DNA of 64,000 nucleotides from Ophioderma brevispina (Eukaryota > Echinodermata > Ophiuroidea > Amphilepidida > Ophiodermatidae). The position numbers and the translations under genes are program-made. A model generated the notes under the pieces. It made no database searches. It had not been told where the DNA came from and worked only from the letters and a program-made list of their open reading frames with translations. Location: NCBI GenBank assembly GCA_023653785.1, contig JAMKCH010014147.1, positions 1 through 64,000 on the forward strand, read 5' to 3'. Of this stretch, positions 24,786 to 37,370 are shown one piece after another; the stretch's first letter is position 1, and each line of letters starts with the position of its first letter.

Positions 24786-27700
24786 GGAGTGAGGGTTTTT
24801 AGTGACCACACTGAGCAGTATATATATGGCACCCTGGTCTCTAAATCGTAGAAATAGAATCGCATTAGCACCGTCTTTCACGCATCCCTCCGAGTTCTGT
24901 CTGACTACAAACAAAAAGCAAGAGTCGCACAAAATACACATTGTTAAAGATATCTAGTATATGATGTGATATATAGAAAAAAGTTATTGAGTATATATTA
25001 CTGTATATATATTGAAGAACTGGTGAATGAAATGGACATTTTTGAAAAACATGCTGCATTTCTTAACGTCTTACATTAATTCTTGCACGTGCACAGGAAA
25101 ATACAAAATGGCAGGTCAGTAAAAATCCTAGGATACAATAGTGCCTGCTGATGTTGTTTATTAAATTGTCGGGCCTAGGATATCACGTTACAAATCTACC
25201 TATATATGCTCAGATCCATTCTTGACACGAAATCAAAACACGTTGTCCCGAAGATTCAGGAGGAACCATAGCTTATAATGAGTTGAAAGGTCGCGCGACT
25301 GCAGTAAACTGATGCGAAGGTACGATTTCTTTACCGGTTTCAACACCCTATACTATGAACATTGACCTGTTAATGCGTAGATGGGAAAGTTGCTATTTTA
25401 AGATCTGTCTGCACGTGATTACAACACTTTCATATTTCTTGAAAACATATTTTTGATGTTATTACGTTATTAGCGTTGCACTGCATTATGTTAACATAAG
25501 GATAACTGACGGTAAAGCAGATACACTTCATTACGAACTTACTGGCGACAATATTTACTACTTCAGTAATTAGTAAACATTGGTAGTAAGATTACCTGAT
25601 GGCGAAGAATTTTGCAATGCACGACTTTAAAATATTGATATCAAACTTAGTCATTGGTTTTAATAATATCTGGAATTGGATCAGATCTGATATAGGACTG
25701 CTATAGGAAACATAGAGAGAAAAAATTCCAAAGAAGTAGAGTGGAGAAAATTGCGAAAAACTTTACAGAAAAAAATTCTGTAAGAATAACTTTTAGATTG
25801 CAAGATTCAGAAGCCTTGACCGCGTTCACCAGTCTTGGAGTAATAATTTACCTAACCCTTACAATTCATGACAATGAAGAGATTATTAAACAATCAAGAC
25901 GTCTAGGTGTATTAACAAGCTGAAATTATGTTCCCAAAAGTATTAATACCCCGCTATCTTGATTGGCACAAATAATTCTATATTCAAGTGAGGGAATACA
26001 TAGCTTGGCAGTAACACTTGTATTTTGACACAAGTTTAGTAACAGTAGAAAACTTCAAGATTGATTTCAGACAGTCGTAACAGGATGGCACCCACCTCTC
26101 TTTTATTGAAAGTTAAATTCTGAACGTTTATGATACTTTCAATATGGGAGCTTAACACATTCAAGTATGCCATTTCAATGATCAATTGCCAGAAGTATAT
26201 TCAATGATTACTTTACTTATTAAGCAAAATGCCTCTACACAAAGTATCACACACGAAATGTGGAATATGAACCATACGTTAACCTCTCAGAGCGTTGGGT
26301 CCAACGAAGGGGCAATCCAGTTAACAAAAAATATAAAAAAACTGATAAAGCAATTAAAGGGGGCCATTTCTGGATCGCAGCCTCGTCACCCGACTTACCT
26401 TTTAAAAAATGCTTTTTATATCATCTGAACCGTCAACATTAGCAATTTATTGTAATCAAACGAAATGTATTTTAAACGTTTAATTCTTTGGTAGTAGTCA
26501 AGCGTTTAAGATGTTGTTAGGTTAGGAATCATACTTAGATTGTTCCTTACATTAAAAATTAGGTTAGGGTTAGTTTTGCAGAGTATGCTGAGGTTTTTCT
26601 TGGATGGTCCTTATATTATTCGTGTAAATTAAATTTTCTTGTGGTGTGGGGTGGTGGTCATGGTGGTGGTTGGTGATACTGATGATGTGGATGATCGGAT
26701 GATGTGGATGATGTGGATAAAAGTACCCTGAGATACCTGACCTATTAGCAGTAATGCGATTAATCGTTCGTGAAATGCAAGAATGTTAAATGACAAACGG
26801 GCCGTTTATCTTGGATAGGTCTTTGTGTGAGTGGGAATTAAGGTGTAGTAAATTAATTGGGTTAATACATCATAGACATTACAATACACGATTTTTTGTG
26901 CAAAGGAGTTAAAATTTTTATTTAATCTCTCTAAAGCGCGTTGTCACGGTTTTCCATTACAGTGGCAACCGAATTAACTATTATTTATGGTTTCATTTCG
27001 TAATAGTTCTAGTTAGAGTGTTTATCTTAGAGTGTTATGAATCAGGCAATTGGCAAAAGTGATGAGCATTTAGTGTTTATTCCTTTATTGGACATTAAAG
27101 GGGATTTATGAATCCGATTTCTTACTAGTATCTCTTGGTGCAAGACTTCAGAGTCACGTTTATACAATCTAATGTTATCCATCTATACCCACGGATATTA
27201 GCTATATTCTTAAACTGAATTCAACTCGGAAAGTTGCATCAGTCATTATGTCATTCAGGGAGATTTGAGAATTCCACAATCCAATCACGTAAGGCATCTG
27301 GCCTAACAGGAAGGTACAAACAATCCGTATTTAACGAGAGCTCTGACTGTATAATATATTATTGATAGGATGCAATATCAAGTGCCTGGGCTTGCAAGAC
27401 ACTACCCAATACCTTTATAAGGTTTGAAGGAATTCTAATGGTTTCTTTAAAAAGGCAAAGGAATTATTAAAAAGGCTCTCATCCATTTATACCCTTTTTC
27501 GTGCTCTCATAAAACCACCTTTAAGGGACCAATTCATCTTGCATACAAGAAATAATATTCGGAGTCATAACCTTGTAAATATAGCTTACAATAACTTCTA
27601 GAAAGGAATTGATCCCAGGAATCCAAAATCCAACAACCCGAACTTTGCTGAATTCGTACGTTTGTTAGAAGATCATCAATAAGATTTAGTGTAACACAAT

Positions 27701-28660
27701 TGATTTCATTCTTGATTCCATTGACTCGTCCAACCAAGGGTTTTCTACATCGTTCACGACCAAGAGGGGAGAGGGGTTATTTTCGTAATTAAGAGACAAA
27801 CCTCATCTTGTTTGGTATCATTGAGTTGCTACATATGTCCTTTCTTCAAATAAAATACAAGTATATCAAGTTTTAACAATATGACGTCACAGTAACGTCA
27901 TAACTGAGAGCTTATTTATAACGTTATTTGTAAGCAAATCTTCAAAATCAAGGGATTTTCGACCATTTTCGCCATTCATGCAAGCAATTTATTTGGCAAT
28001 GATGGGTGCCAAAGTAAGCAAACACATGTTATTACTCTGAAACATAAAAAATACAAATATTGTCAGTATTTGCTTAAGTACCATTTTTTTGGGCAGTTTT
28101 ACAAACAGAATACCCAGTTAGTATAGTAAGGTGGCAACCCACCCTGCGCCTTTTGACTGGAGCAACATCTGGTCTCCCTGAAGGTGGTTCATTTTTATTG
28201 TACGACAGGGAATCATCCGTGTGTGTGTGTTTGGGGGGGGGACCACCCCCATTTGCGGACGAAGGGTTAAATAGAAGTTTCAGTTTAGCTTATAACTACC
28301 ACATCACTGAACAGCTGATCACTCTGACACAGCTGACTCAGTTCAGCACGCAAATGATTCTCTTGGATAGACTTTGTGATATCAAAATTTAAAAACGGCC
28401 CCCCCTACATTGATGATTCGTCCTACCACCTGCAAACCTCTGATTCCGACTGCAGAATCTCTCATTCCGAGTTGTGAATCGGGGATGTTCTTTCGAAGAA
28501 ACACAACATTTTCTCTTGTTGTCGCCTCAGAAACAATGTTTTTTTTGTGTGTTTGTGTAATTTGTTTTTTTATTAGTCCTTTCCACCCAACTGTTATATT
28601 ATCCTGTAGGTGCTGTAGTTCCCGGAGACGCAGTCGTATTCGTGTCCGTCTAATCGCAAG
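24786..28660. other. Gene-free stretch
   Basis: AT-rich DNA with short frames only. A minisatellite of GGTGGT and GATGATGTG words lies at 26641-26718. TTAGGTTAGGGTTAG near 26563 is too short to be a telomere tract. A TATGACGT and ACGTCATA inverted pair at 27890-27912 resembles the ends of the foldback family described at 36-43 kb. Confidence 0.4.
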
Positions 28661-29345
28661 CCAAAGGCCATAACGTATTGCCGCAACGCGTTGCGACATT
28701 TCTGTAACGCGTTGCGGGTGTAGGCTAATCAAAATCATGAATTGCTGTGAACCGTATTTACAAAAATAAACCCACAACGCGTTGCTAGATACTTTGCAAC
28801 CTTTTGTGAGCTTTACAACGCGTTGTGGCAAACCTTCATTTCAGCAACGCGTTGCGCATACGTTATGACGCTTAGGCCTCACAACGCGTGTGAGTTTACA
28901 ACGTGTTGTGAAGCTTCGCAACGCGTGTGAAGGCTGCACAACTCGTTGTGAAGGCCATAATGTCATAACGTATTGCCGCACGCGTTATTGATCTATTTTT
29001 TGAAATCGTCACAGAATTCATGATTTCGATTGGCCGACGGTGCCGCAACGGTTGCCGATGTCGCAACTGTTGCTACTACTTTCCACAACGGCGTTGCGCA
29101 ACACGTTGTGACCCTTATGGCTTGGGACCTTCGCAACGCGGTTTTGGATCTGCAACGCGTTGTTGAAGGCTTTGCAAAACTCGTTGTGAGTTTCGTCAAC
29201 GGCGTGCTAGACACTTTGCAACGTCGTTGTGGGTCTATTTTTTGAATACGTCACAGAAAAGGATCATTTTTTAATTGCCGACAACCGCAACGCGTTGTGA
29301 CATTTTGGCACCGTCGCTGCTACTTTCCTCGCAACGCGTTGCGGA
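28660..29345. repeat. Array of the palindrome CAACGCGTTG
   Basis: The exact palindrome occurs at 28684, 28775, 28816, 28845, 29153, 29288 and 29332, with many one- or two-base variants between (for example CAACGTGTTG and CAACTCGTTG). A longer period is visible. TCTATTTTTTGAA with CGTCACAGAA recurs at 28992 and 29232, and CATAACGTATTGCCGCA recurs at 28669 and 28965. The CpG content is far above the surroundings. Frames over the array on both strands are a by-product of the palindromes. Confidence 0.85.
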
Positions 29346-29748
29346 AATACTTTTTATGGGGCCTTTATGGCTTGCCATAATCCGTTCCAACCAAGAATGC
29401 GCTTACACTAGTAAACGCGTCATATGCATGCCCCGATATGCATGCCCCCCCCCCCCTGAATTTGGGGCCAATTGTTCAAAACGTATTTTACCATGAAATA
29501 AGATAATAAAAAAAGTACCTAAAATCTTATTATTTGTTTTGATTATCGAAATTTAATACTGAAACGAAGAACTTTGAGTGTTTACCATTTTTAATGGGAA
29601 TAGATAAGGCACACACATTTTACAATAAAAGAATGTATCAACTACCTTGAGCAAAGTACTTAAACCTTAAAGAATTAAAATTCTTTGTTTTAGTAATTTC
29701 TGTATACCTGTAATTCATTAGACTGGTCCACTCTTGACATATATTGGT

Positions 29749-30063
29749 CTATGGTAATTGCGCGTTGTTAGCAAATACAATGCTCGCAGGCGGATTCCTC
29801 TTCGAAGAATTTTCCCGAAAATGTTGAGCGTTCCATTCACACCGGTTATAAAAGCTAAGTCTCCTAGCAGGATCACCAGGCGGCTGCCTCTCTATTTTGC
29901 GATTAAAGCAACATTGTGACTGCTTGAGCTGTTCTTCGACTCTCCTTGCACTTATTTCATAACCATGTGGTGCACCAGAAAAAGATTTGTGTTTGTGTTC
30001 ATAGTCGTAAAAATCCACAATTTTTGGGGGGTAAATTTCGGTCTGAGCACCAATTTGGCATGG
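29749..30063 (-). CDS. Unrecognised open segment, possible terminal exon
   Basis: An open minus-strand frame of 104 codons ends in TAG. It has protein-like composition, with VDFYDYEHKHKSF, a charged ARRVEEQLKQ stretch and NRKIERQPPGDPARRLSFYN. It has no in-frame ATG near its beginning. The AG of GGTGCTCAG near 30040 could be an acceptor, but its pyrimidine tract is weak. The stretch adjoins the palindromic array but does not share its words. No domain is recognised, and frames of this length are expected a few times by chance here. Confidence 0.25.
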   Translation of the reverse strand, partial: PCQIGAQTEIYPPKIVDFYDYEHKHKSFSGAPHGYEISARRVEEQLKQSQCCFNRKIERQPPGDPARRLSFYNRCEWNAQHFRENSSKRNPPASIVFANNAQLP

Positions 30064-31296
30064 CTAACCAACGACAATTGGTTTGGTAGAATATCACAGT
30101 GTAGATATCATCATCAATACCTGATTTGAAATAGATGCTTCAACTAAATGCTTATGAATGTGTTGACAATCACGTGTGTTAAGTGTAATGGGGCCCGTCT
30201 CTTTGTCTGGAATGGGTTTTACATTTTGCTTGTTAATATGTAAGATGGTTAGAAGTCGCAACTTGCACTGTGAAGTTGAAGAAAGAATGAACCGCGTTGC
30301 AATCTTCTAATAGATATAAATTGGAAGCCGTTCTACCGAGGGGCTCTCTATTTATACTTAAAGTGAATTCTCCCCGTTGTAGCCCAAACACAACATTGCA
30401 TTTCAATGGATACAAGTTAAGGAAAAACCGGTGAAGCAAAGAAGGACATAAACAAGGAGGCACAAGAAAAAAAATGTTTGTCTCAGTTTCCCTCGCGCAT
30501 AGCTTTTTAAAATTGATTTAACTCGGAGTTCTACGCAGCAGGAGAGCGATTTTACACGGATTTTACCATTTAAAAGGTTTTTTTGTTAATTTAAGACGAT
30601 ATCATACTTTTCTTTTAACACGAAGTGTGTCTCAAAATTTGAGAACCTGCGATACCTATAACAAACACGGACATCCATATCAATCTTCCAACAAAGGTTC
30701 GATTCCCTGGATGTGTGTTGTACGTTCGTGGTAAGGCTGTGATTAGACTAGCACTGTGACAAGCTCTTGAAGTGAATGGTTTTTTGGGTTGGGTGGACTT
30801 GAGTGGACATTAAACGATACCCAAATATTTTGTAGATAATCGATGGATCGGTGACAAATTTTTTCCTTCTTGCCATCGAGTCATTTTATATTCATTGACG
30901 ACAGTAGGAGCAAAAGTGAGGGGGGACATTGGTTGGAGTACGAATTAAATTCACAGCTGAAGTTTTTACGAGTTTTTTAAAATACTAGGTTGCCGAATTG
31001 CGTAGGTGTAAGTAAAGACATAGAACCATACAAATAAACAAGAAAAAGTTAACTATATGTATTTTCTATTGTGAGTTTAATGTGTGAGATAACACCTAGC
31101 TTTTTGCAAAAAGAAGCCTGAGACAAAGGTTTTTTTGCCTGATACAGTGATATTAAATTGACAATAAGAGTCATACAAAAAATCCCGATATATGTTTCCT
31201 CTACTATACTGGCAAATATAGGTTTATAGGAGATTTCTTAATTTTTGTTATGTTGTTACCCGATGCTTTACGTTTCACCCACATGTTCGTATGCAG

Positions 31297-31410
31297 GCTG
31301 TTCGTATAATAGGCAATTCAAAACAAAGTTTGATAATGCAAGATGTAGATGAAAATGGGCAGATCGATTATTTAAAAGTTGAAGACCCGGGAGGATTCAT
31401 ATTGGAAAAG
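31297..31410 (+). CDS. Internal exon candidate with an Asp/Asn-Gly acidic loop
   Basis: A 114-base segment starts after a pyrimidine-rich acceptor (CACATGTTCGTATGCAG) and ends before GTGAGAG, entering and leaving in phase 0. It encodes 38 residues, AVRIIGNSKQSLIM, then DVDENGQIDYLKVED, then PGGFILEK. The DxDxNGxID spacing resembles a calcium-binding loop of EF-hand or FG-GAP type. Position 12 is lysine rather than glutamate, so a true EF-hand is doubtful. This is the most convincing cellular exon in the window. Possible partner exons lie at 37862 and 39021. I do not recognise the gene. Confidence 0.5.
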
Positions 31411-31494
31411 GTGAGAGTAAGAAAGGAAATTAGAAGAGAGAAAGCAATAAAGAAATGTAATAAATATGAGAGAAGGGAACATACAGTTTGTTTT

Positions 31495-32000
31495 TAAGAG
31501 ATTAATCGCTCCTTTATTGTGAACAAATTTCAAAGTCGCGGACACTAAGATGATACATGCATATCCTTTAAAGGCAGCTGATCTCTTTCCAAAGTTTATT
31601 TGATATCAAACAAGGTATCTGACTGCACATTTTAAAGTATATAGTCTAGTAAGATAAGAAATATAATGCACCAATCGCATCCTTAAAGAATCATTTTTAA
31701 CCACAATGAGACAAATTTTATCACATAATGTCAAATCGTCCCCCCCCCCACGTCTATATAAAATTTATTTAATAGTAAACTCTGTCTATCTGTCTCTCCG
31801 CCCTTATTCTACGAGATAACAAGTCATACAGCCTTCCCAAAATTTGGTGGGAGGTGTTAAAACTGGGACTGAGCCAGAACAAGTTGGCAATTCCTGGTAC
31901 GCTACCAATCGCGAAAACCGGGTAATCGCCCTGTATCGTATGTAACGAAACCCATTGTTTGTCAACAAACACCTCGCAGCCTAAACGGAATGACTAGTTG
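31495..32000. other. No feature beyond a C9 run
   Basis: AT-rich DNA downstream of the exon candidate, consistent with intron. A run of cytosines lies at about 31740-31750. Confidence 0.3.
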
Positions 32001-32510
32001 GGGTAAAACATGGAAATGCATTTTGTAGCGAGCGCGATATCAAACGAAGCGTAAGGTGCTGCGCCGCGCGTATGAGCGACTAAGGCTGCTACTATGCGCA
32101 TTAAATCGTCGTGCCGTCGTTTTCTCTCATGTCTGAGAGTATTCGTGACTTTCTGATGAAGACTCCCCATCGTGACGACGTTGAGCTTTTGAGTAGCCAC
32201 TGGTATATTGACATGTAGTAAAGAGAAAAATAATGCAACTGTCACCTGAGCCTCTGTCTTCATGGTCTTCCTCTGTTCCTTTTCCCTGCAACTTGCCAAA
32301 TAACTTCTCCAGATTCTTCTCCATCCCTCCTAGCAATATGGCCCGAAGTACTGTAGCTTTTGTTTCACCACTGTTATCGAGTCTGTCTCCCCAATATCAT
32401 GTCGATGCTTTCGTTCGTCCCTTTTGGCTGTCTACGGAATGCCGACGCTTTCTCCACAGCACATCTCAAACGCTTTAATTCTTCTCTGATCTGCACATAA
32501 AGAGGTAACC
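32000..32510 (-). mobile_element. RTE-like LINE, C-terminal relic
   Basis: Read on the minus strand in shifting frames, the order is AFEMCCGESVGIP (near 32470), KQKLQYFGHIARRDG (near 32355), GKRNRGRP (near 32270) and VTNTLRHERKR (near 32130). This order is the C-terminal tail of RTE/BovB-type reverse transcriptases, where YFGHIxRRDG and GKRxRGRPRxxW precede the end of the ORF. Several frameshifts separate the pieces. The catalytic part is absent, and the left edge of the inverted-repeat element at 32505 abuts its 5' side. Confidence 0.65.
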
Positions 32511-34995
32511 CAAAATGACAAGGACAGGTTTATGGAAAAGAAGATATCGGTATGGCCATTTTGTGACCCGGGTCACTCTGACATACCATATGTGACCCAC
32601 CCCAATCGGAACTTAATGTCTCGAATTGGGTACTAATTCCGATTAGGTCGATGCGTGGGCGGATTTCGTTAAGGATTAGCAGCGATATAATGCGAGAGAA
32701 TCGAAAAAAATGTGAAAGAGTTTTTAACTCATAAATCGTGGGATAAGTGGGTTACAATTCCATATAACTGCTTTTAATGTTCAGAAACAAACCCCACCCA
32801 AATAGTGAAAAAAATGAAGTATTGAGGAAAGGAAATTTATCATTACCGTCTCCCGCAATTAGACATACAGCGACCGGCCGTCTCAAAATTACACTGAACA
32901 GCCGATTGTGGTTTGCACTACCAGTACATAATAACAGAGACAATAATGTTTGGGTTTGAGGGTAAAAAAATTGTATGATCAGGGGGACACATATCGCTGA
33001 AAATGAAAAATCTGTGAATTCACTGAGCGAAAAGCAATTTTGATTATCAAGTTGTGGAATTTGATACGCCACCCGTTAGAATTACAGAAATCAGATAAAA
33101 CGCTGTACTGCCATGCCTTTTCCACATACAATTTCGATTTCAAGCAAACACTTGCAGTTGGTATGTTTTCGCATATCCATGCCAGTACAAAATATAAAAA
33201 ATATGATTTTAGATGAATTTTTTTCGATGTTTCGGATTAAGCAAATCGATGCTAATCCCTTAACGTTAGTCTCGTTCACAATCAAAGTCTTCTGTAGTAT
33301 AATATTGAAACGCTTTAAAATTTGAATATCGTCGTCGGATTGACATTGTTGAAGTGGCATATAAGAACACTATTATGAGACTAAACTTTCGTGCGTAAAT
33401 CATCATCATTAATTAAGGCGAAGTGGGAAGTCACGCCAGCTGTTACCGGGAGTGGAGGGAATGTCATTTGCCCCAGTTCATTGGTTATGTTTGTTGTGTG
33501 TTATGAGTCTTTTATCCATTTTCTTCCGAATAAATTAAAAATATCGTCCCTTTGTGTTGTTTTTAAGCTGACATTTTAGATCAACAGAAGATAGAAGATA
33601 TTTATTCATACAGGTCGAGTCAAAGTTCGGCAGCCGCCCTTGGCGGCCCTTGCCTTTTATTTGATCGCACTGCAATTTTCCGTTTCCAAAGAGGTTACGG
33701 GGGACAAGGATGATGTTTCGAGCTACCCTTTTGGCTACACGATTAAATGGTTTGTCATGGCTAAAATAGTTTTTTGTTTTTTTTTTTAAATTGTAGTCAT
33801 AAAATTGCGGCTTATGAAATGGCAATAAGTCACCTGGTACTGCCCGCTGTACTATATACTAGACAGGTCTGCATCGAATCTGTAGCTTGTGTGCGATTTT
33901 GGCCCGATAATCTGGCCCTGGACCATATGGTCCAGGACCTATTTGAATATGGTCCCGGGAAGCATAAAATATTATCTGGGGAAATATTCTAAGTCAAACA
34001 TGCTCCAGGAGCATATTTTCTATAATGCTCCTGGAGCATGTGCATTTAAAATATGTCCAGGAGCATATATTCTATATGCTCATGGAGCTATAAAATATCT
34101 GCGAAAAAAAAATATTCTCCAGCCAGAGCATATTTGCCATATGCTCCTGGGGCATGTGCATTCACATTTCAATTGCTCCAGGACCATCATGGTCCAGGGA
34201 CCATATATTGGACCAGTTCCAGCTCATTAACATCATTGATATTGAAAAAAAACAATTATAAAATACAAAAAGGCCTCCAAATGAGCATATCAGAAACGGT
34301 ATGTATGAACTTTGGTCATTCTGAACTTATTCATAGCATGGTTAGAGCTTTTTTAATTCCTGAATTTCCTATAATATCACCTTCAATCTTTTTGAAAGAA
34401 TTATGTTAAAAGAGGCAAAATTGCAACAAGCTTCCGCGCTGGACCCCAGTAAACTGCCCACTTAACACCCCGGAACCCCATTAAAGCGTTTTGCAATTAA
34501 AATTGATCTCAAGTAGTTAATGTTTTATTAATTTATAAGAAAATATGCCTTATGGCCCCTTGATTGATAAACAAATAGGATACTAGTTTGAAAAGCCTTT
34601 AATAATGAATAGTTTTAAACAGGCATCTGGGCCAAGTGTAAAAAAGTTAATGTCTGAATCAGAAGCTTTAATTCATGTATGCGTGTAAAATATAGTGTTT
34701 TATGGGAAAGTTACCAAATCTTGCGTAAAGATGTGTTTCCGATTGGCTAACTTTGATTGTATACCTCTAACTAACCTATTGCACAGCTACATCCCGTTTA
34801 GCTACCCCAAACCGGGCTAATCGAGAATTTTAATGTCTCGATTGGGGTTTGGGTGGATTCACAGTAGGGTTACTCCCCTACATCCTTAGTCTATCCTTCT
34901 CTTTTTACTTTTATCTTCACCGGTCACAGTGACCCGGGGGTCACAAAATCCAAACCGGAAGAATAAGATATCCCGATTTTGGGTGCAGACGAAAC
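32505..34995. mobile_element. Inverted-repeat element, about 2.5 kb, enclosing a palindromic array
   Basis: The left end (32505-32645) carries AAGATATCGG, ATTTTGTGACCCGGGTCACT and CCCAATCGG with ATGTCTCGAATTGGG. The right end (34805-34995) carries the complement in inverse order, CGATTGGGGTTTGGG, AGTGACCCGGGGGTCACAAAAT and CCGATTTTGGGT. The arms are imperfect over about 130-190 bp. The interior has no transposase. It holds the palindromic array at 33918-34215. Confidence 0.5.
33918..34215. repeat. Palindromic array of GGACCAT/ATGGTCC and ATGCTCCAGGAGCAT
   Basis: A perfect 18-bp palindrome, CTGGACCATATGGTCCAG, lies at 33918-33935. ATGCTCCAGGAGCAT follows at 34000-34014, ATGCTCCTGGAGCAT at 34025-34039, near copies at 34053, 34076 and 34141, and GGACCATCATGGTCC at 34181-34195. 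Spacers are A/T-rich, and TATTCT and TGTGCATT recur. Open frames through it in two registers follow from the repeats. Confidence 0.8.
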
Positions 34996-36084
34996 AAACG
35001 GACGTTCTCGGAAAAACCCTGTGTGAGGGAAAAAGTCATATCGGCAACCAAATTCACATACGACACTATCTCTGCAAGGAATCGAACCTGGGCCCCCCGC
35101 ATTGGTTGGTGATTGTGTGTGAAAATTTGGCGGATTTGCTTTTTTCCTTCTTCTTGTTTAACTCACATGGTCAGTTTTTGAGTTACAAAATAACGATTTT
35201 AAATGAGCATTCTCACGCCAAAGTTATCTTTGGAATTCACAAAAATCCTTTCGTAACTACTTAAGTGGCCCAAGGGGGGGGGGGGGCCTAATACCAACAT
35301 TTGGATTTTGTTTTGCGATTTCACGGTTTTACGCAATCCCAGTTTTTCAAAGGAGTGTTTGCTAATTGTCTGATTTATGAATAGCGTTCTGATAAAAAAA
35401 AAATAATTAATCCGCCCACGGTCATTAGAATCTATTAGGTTGGGTCGCTCGGAACCTCCTTGGGGCCTAACGGAAGTGAAAAAATCAAGATATTGTTACT
35501 AAATTAAAAAATTAAAGTAATGTAAATCTTGGATTTAGTGTTTGATATATACATTAGGAGGCAATTAATTAATAATGGTAAATCCAAATAACCTTTTAGA
35601 TGCTGATGGAATCAATTTTAATTTTGTATGACCGTGCTCTTCACTGTGTAAGTCTATGGGAAAAATTAGGTGGATTTGAAGTTTCTGAGAAAAAGAAAAA
35701 TACAAGATGGTATTATAAAATTGGGGCTAATAAAATGAGTTTTTTAATTGGTTTATTCTAGAGTAGAATATAATGAATATTTTGGTTCAAAACTTTATAT
35801 TGGAGGGTTTGCTGAGGTTGAATTTGGAAATTGCGAACATATTTTCGAGGTAGAGAGTGATAATTTCAATTGGGCATAGGTCATGGGTCAAATTCGGATT
35901 CATTTTTATGGTGGGTATGGGGTTCTTACGTGACCCCAATTTACTTTTGTTAGGGTCATGATCAAACTCCCATGGGAAAGTGGTTACTGGGTTGGGTCCC
36001 TAGAACCTCCCCCCCCCTTGGGCTCACCTAAGGGAAGTTTTTTTATCTTGGGCACGTAAGTGTTAACACTCGTCTACCGGAGCC
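34996..36084. other. Short direct repeat, otherwise unassigned
   Basis: GGTTGGGTC with GAACCTCC and CTTGGGGC or CTTGGGC occurs near 35438 and again near 35990. A G14 run lies at about 35273-35286. On the minus strand the Pol III B-box-like GGTTCGATTCC lies near 35070-35086, but no A-box is found upstream of it. Confidence 0.35.
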
Positions 36085-36850
36085 ATGTTTTGTCCATAAA
36101 CTCCCGGGGGGGGGGGGGTGGTGGGGCGGGGGGTTGGTTACCAACTCTGTGATTGCGTATGTGAAATCCGATTCCTGCAATTTGGTACCATATGGTAGAT
36201 TAGAGTGTTTCTTTCTTTTCATTGCTGTATCAAAATAAGTCAAACATTCTCCATTAATGACGTCAATATGACGTTATATGTTGAGAAAAGTATGAATTGA
36301 AATACTGAATTATAGGGTGGGGAAAGGGAAGGAGGACATTGATTCTTTCGTAATTTAAGCGACTCAAAAACATATATTATAGACTAAAAACGCTTCTCAT
36401 TATATGGAAACTGTGTCAGTTCCCATCAAGTAGACTCAAAAACCGCATTTTGAAAATTGGATGATTACTAACATTTTGCGGCGAAAATTGAATTTTCCCC
36501 TATGTGATTATGGAAATTGACCACTTTTGCTAAAACCATGGAACTTTATGACGCATTGTGAAACCGAAATGCTATGCATGCTGGTTACTCATTATGGTAT
36601 CAATGGGAAGAGAGAGGACCATAGCATATTATTGGTACCAAAAATCAAGTGCCTGTGAGATTGTGTTGTGTGCTAGGATGTGGGTACTTCTCTCCCGAAG
36701 GGGGTGGTTGCCCCCCCCCCCCCCATCCATCACTTTGGGATCACACGGTATATCACTCAACCCCGGTGGATTGTTTGTTTGGGTTCTTAAAAGGAGCGGA
36801 AATGTCAATATTGACAATTACATTAAATGATTTGGCACAAAAAGGTGAGA
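36085..36850. mobile_element. Foldback element, copy 1
   Basis: Collinear with 42812-43532. The left arm has GGGGTTGGTTACCAA, TTTGGTACCA and TGACGTCAATATGACGTTAT. The right arm has the inverse features, TATGACGCATTGTGA, TATTGGTACCAAAAATC and GGGGGTGGTTGCCCCC. The two arms of one copy pair over about 190 bp. A hypothetical fold would present long double-stranded stems. No protein is encoded. Confidence 0.65.
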
Positions 36851-36954
36851 CGTTAATGTCTTTTGTTATTGCCTTTCTCTCTCTAGTAAAAACCCTGACT
36901 TTATTGCTCATTTTAGCCTACAAAACGTTAGTACTTTAGCATGGTCAGAACTAT

Positions 36955-37370
36955 TATAAGCCTGTCGTTATTAAAGGCTCAGACTCAGAGATTTCCAGAG
37001 GAGGGCGTCCTCATTTTTCAACACAAATTGTTTTTTGCATATACAAAGTTGTCCATATATAAACACGGTGTGTTGTGTATGATGAAATAGCTAAGCTCAA
37101 ATCGAAGGTCCTTTCATATTGAAAATCACACTTTGTTTTAAAAATTCCGGAACGGATCCGGCATTTTGTTATTCACAGTAGCCTATGGCACGCAATACTG
37201 TACATAAATGTTTACTGCATGAAAAGAAAAAATCCGATTTATTAATCTTCATGATTTGGAAATTGAGCATTGTTGGTGGGACTATTTTAGTTTAATTGAC
37301 TATTTTAACTTATTACACAAAAAAATTATATTTTGAAATCCTCTGAATCAGCCTTTAAACCTCTGTACAC
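36955..37370. repeat. Dispersed repeat RepB, copy 1
   Basis: Aligns with 48985-49345. Shared words are CTCAGAGATTT, AATAGCTA with GC(T/G)CAAATCGA, ACAGTAGCCTAT and AAATGTTTACT. It has no coding frame, and the ends are not defined. Confidence 0.6.

Noticed and set aside
26560..26576. TTAGGTTAGGGTTAG
   Set aside because: Too short and too imperfect to be an interstitial telomere tract.
28382..28831. 149-codon minus-strand frame
   Set aside because: Its first third translates the CAACGCGTTG array (QRV words); palindromic repeats keep several frames open. The remainder has no recognised domain.
33774..34409. Overlapping plus frames of 72, 113 and 118 codons
   Set aside because: They run through the palindromic array in different registers and share no frame; open only because the repeats lack stops.
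35065..35090. B-box-like GGTTCGATTCC on the minus strand
   Set aside because: No A box at a suitable distance and no cloverleaf, so no tRNA or SINE is called.
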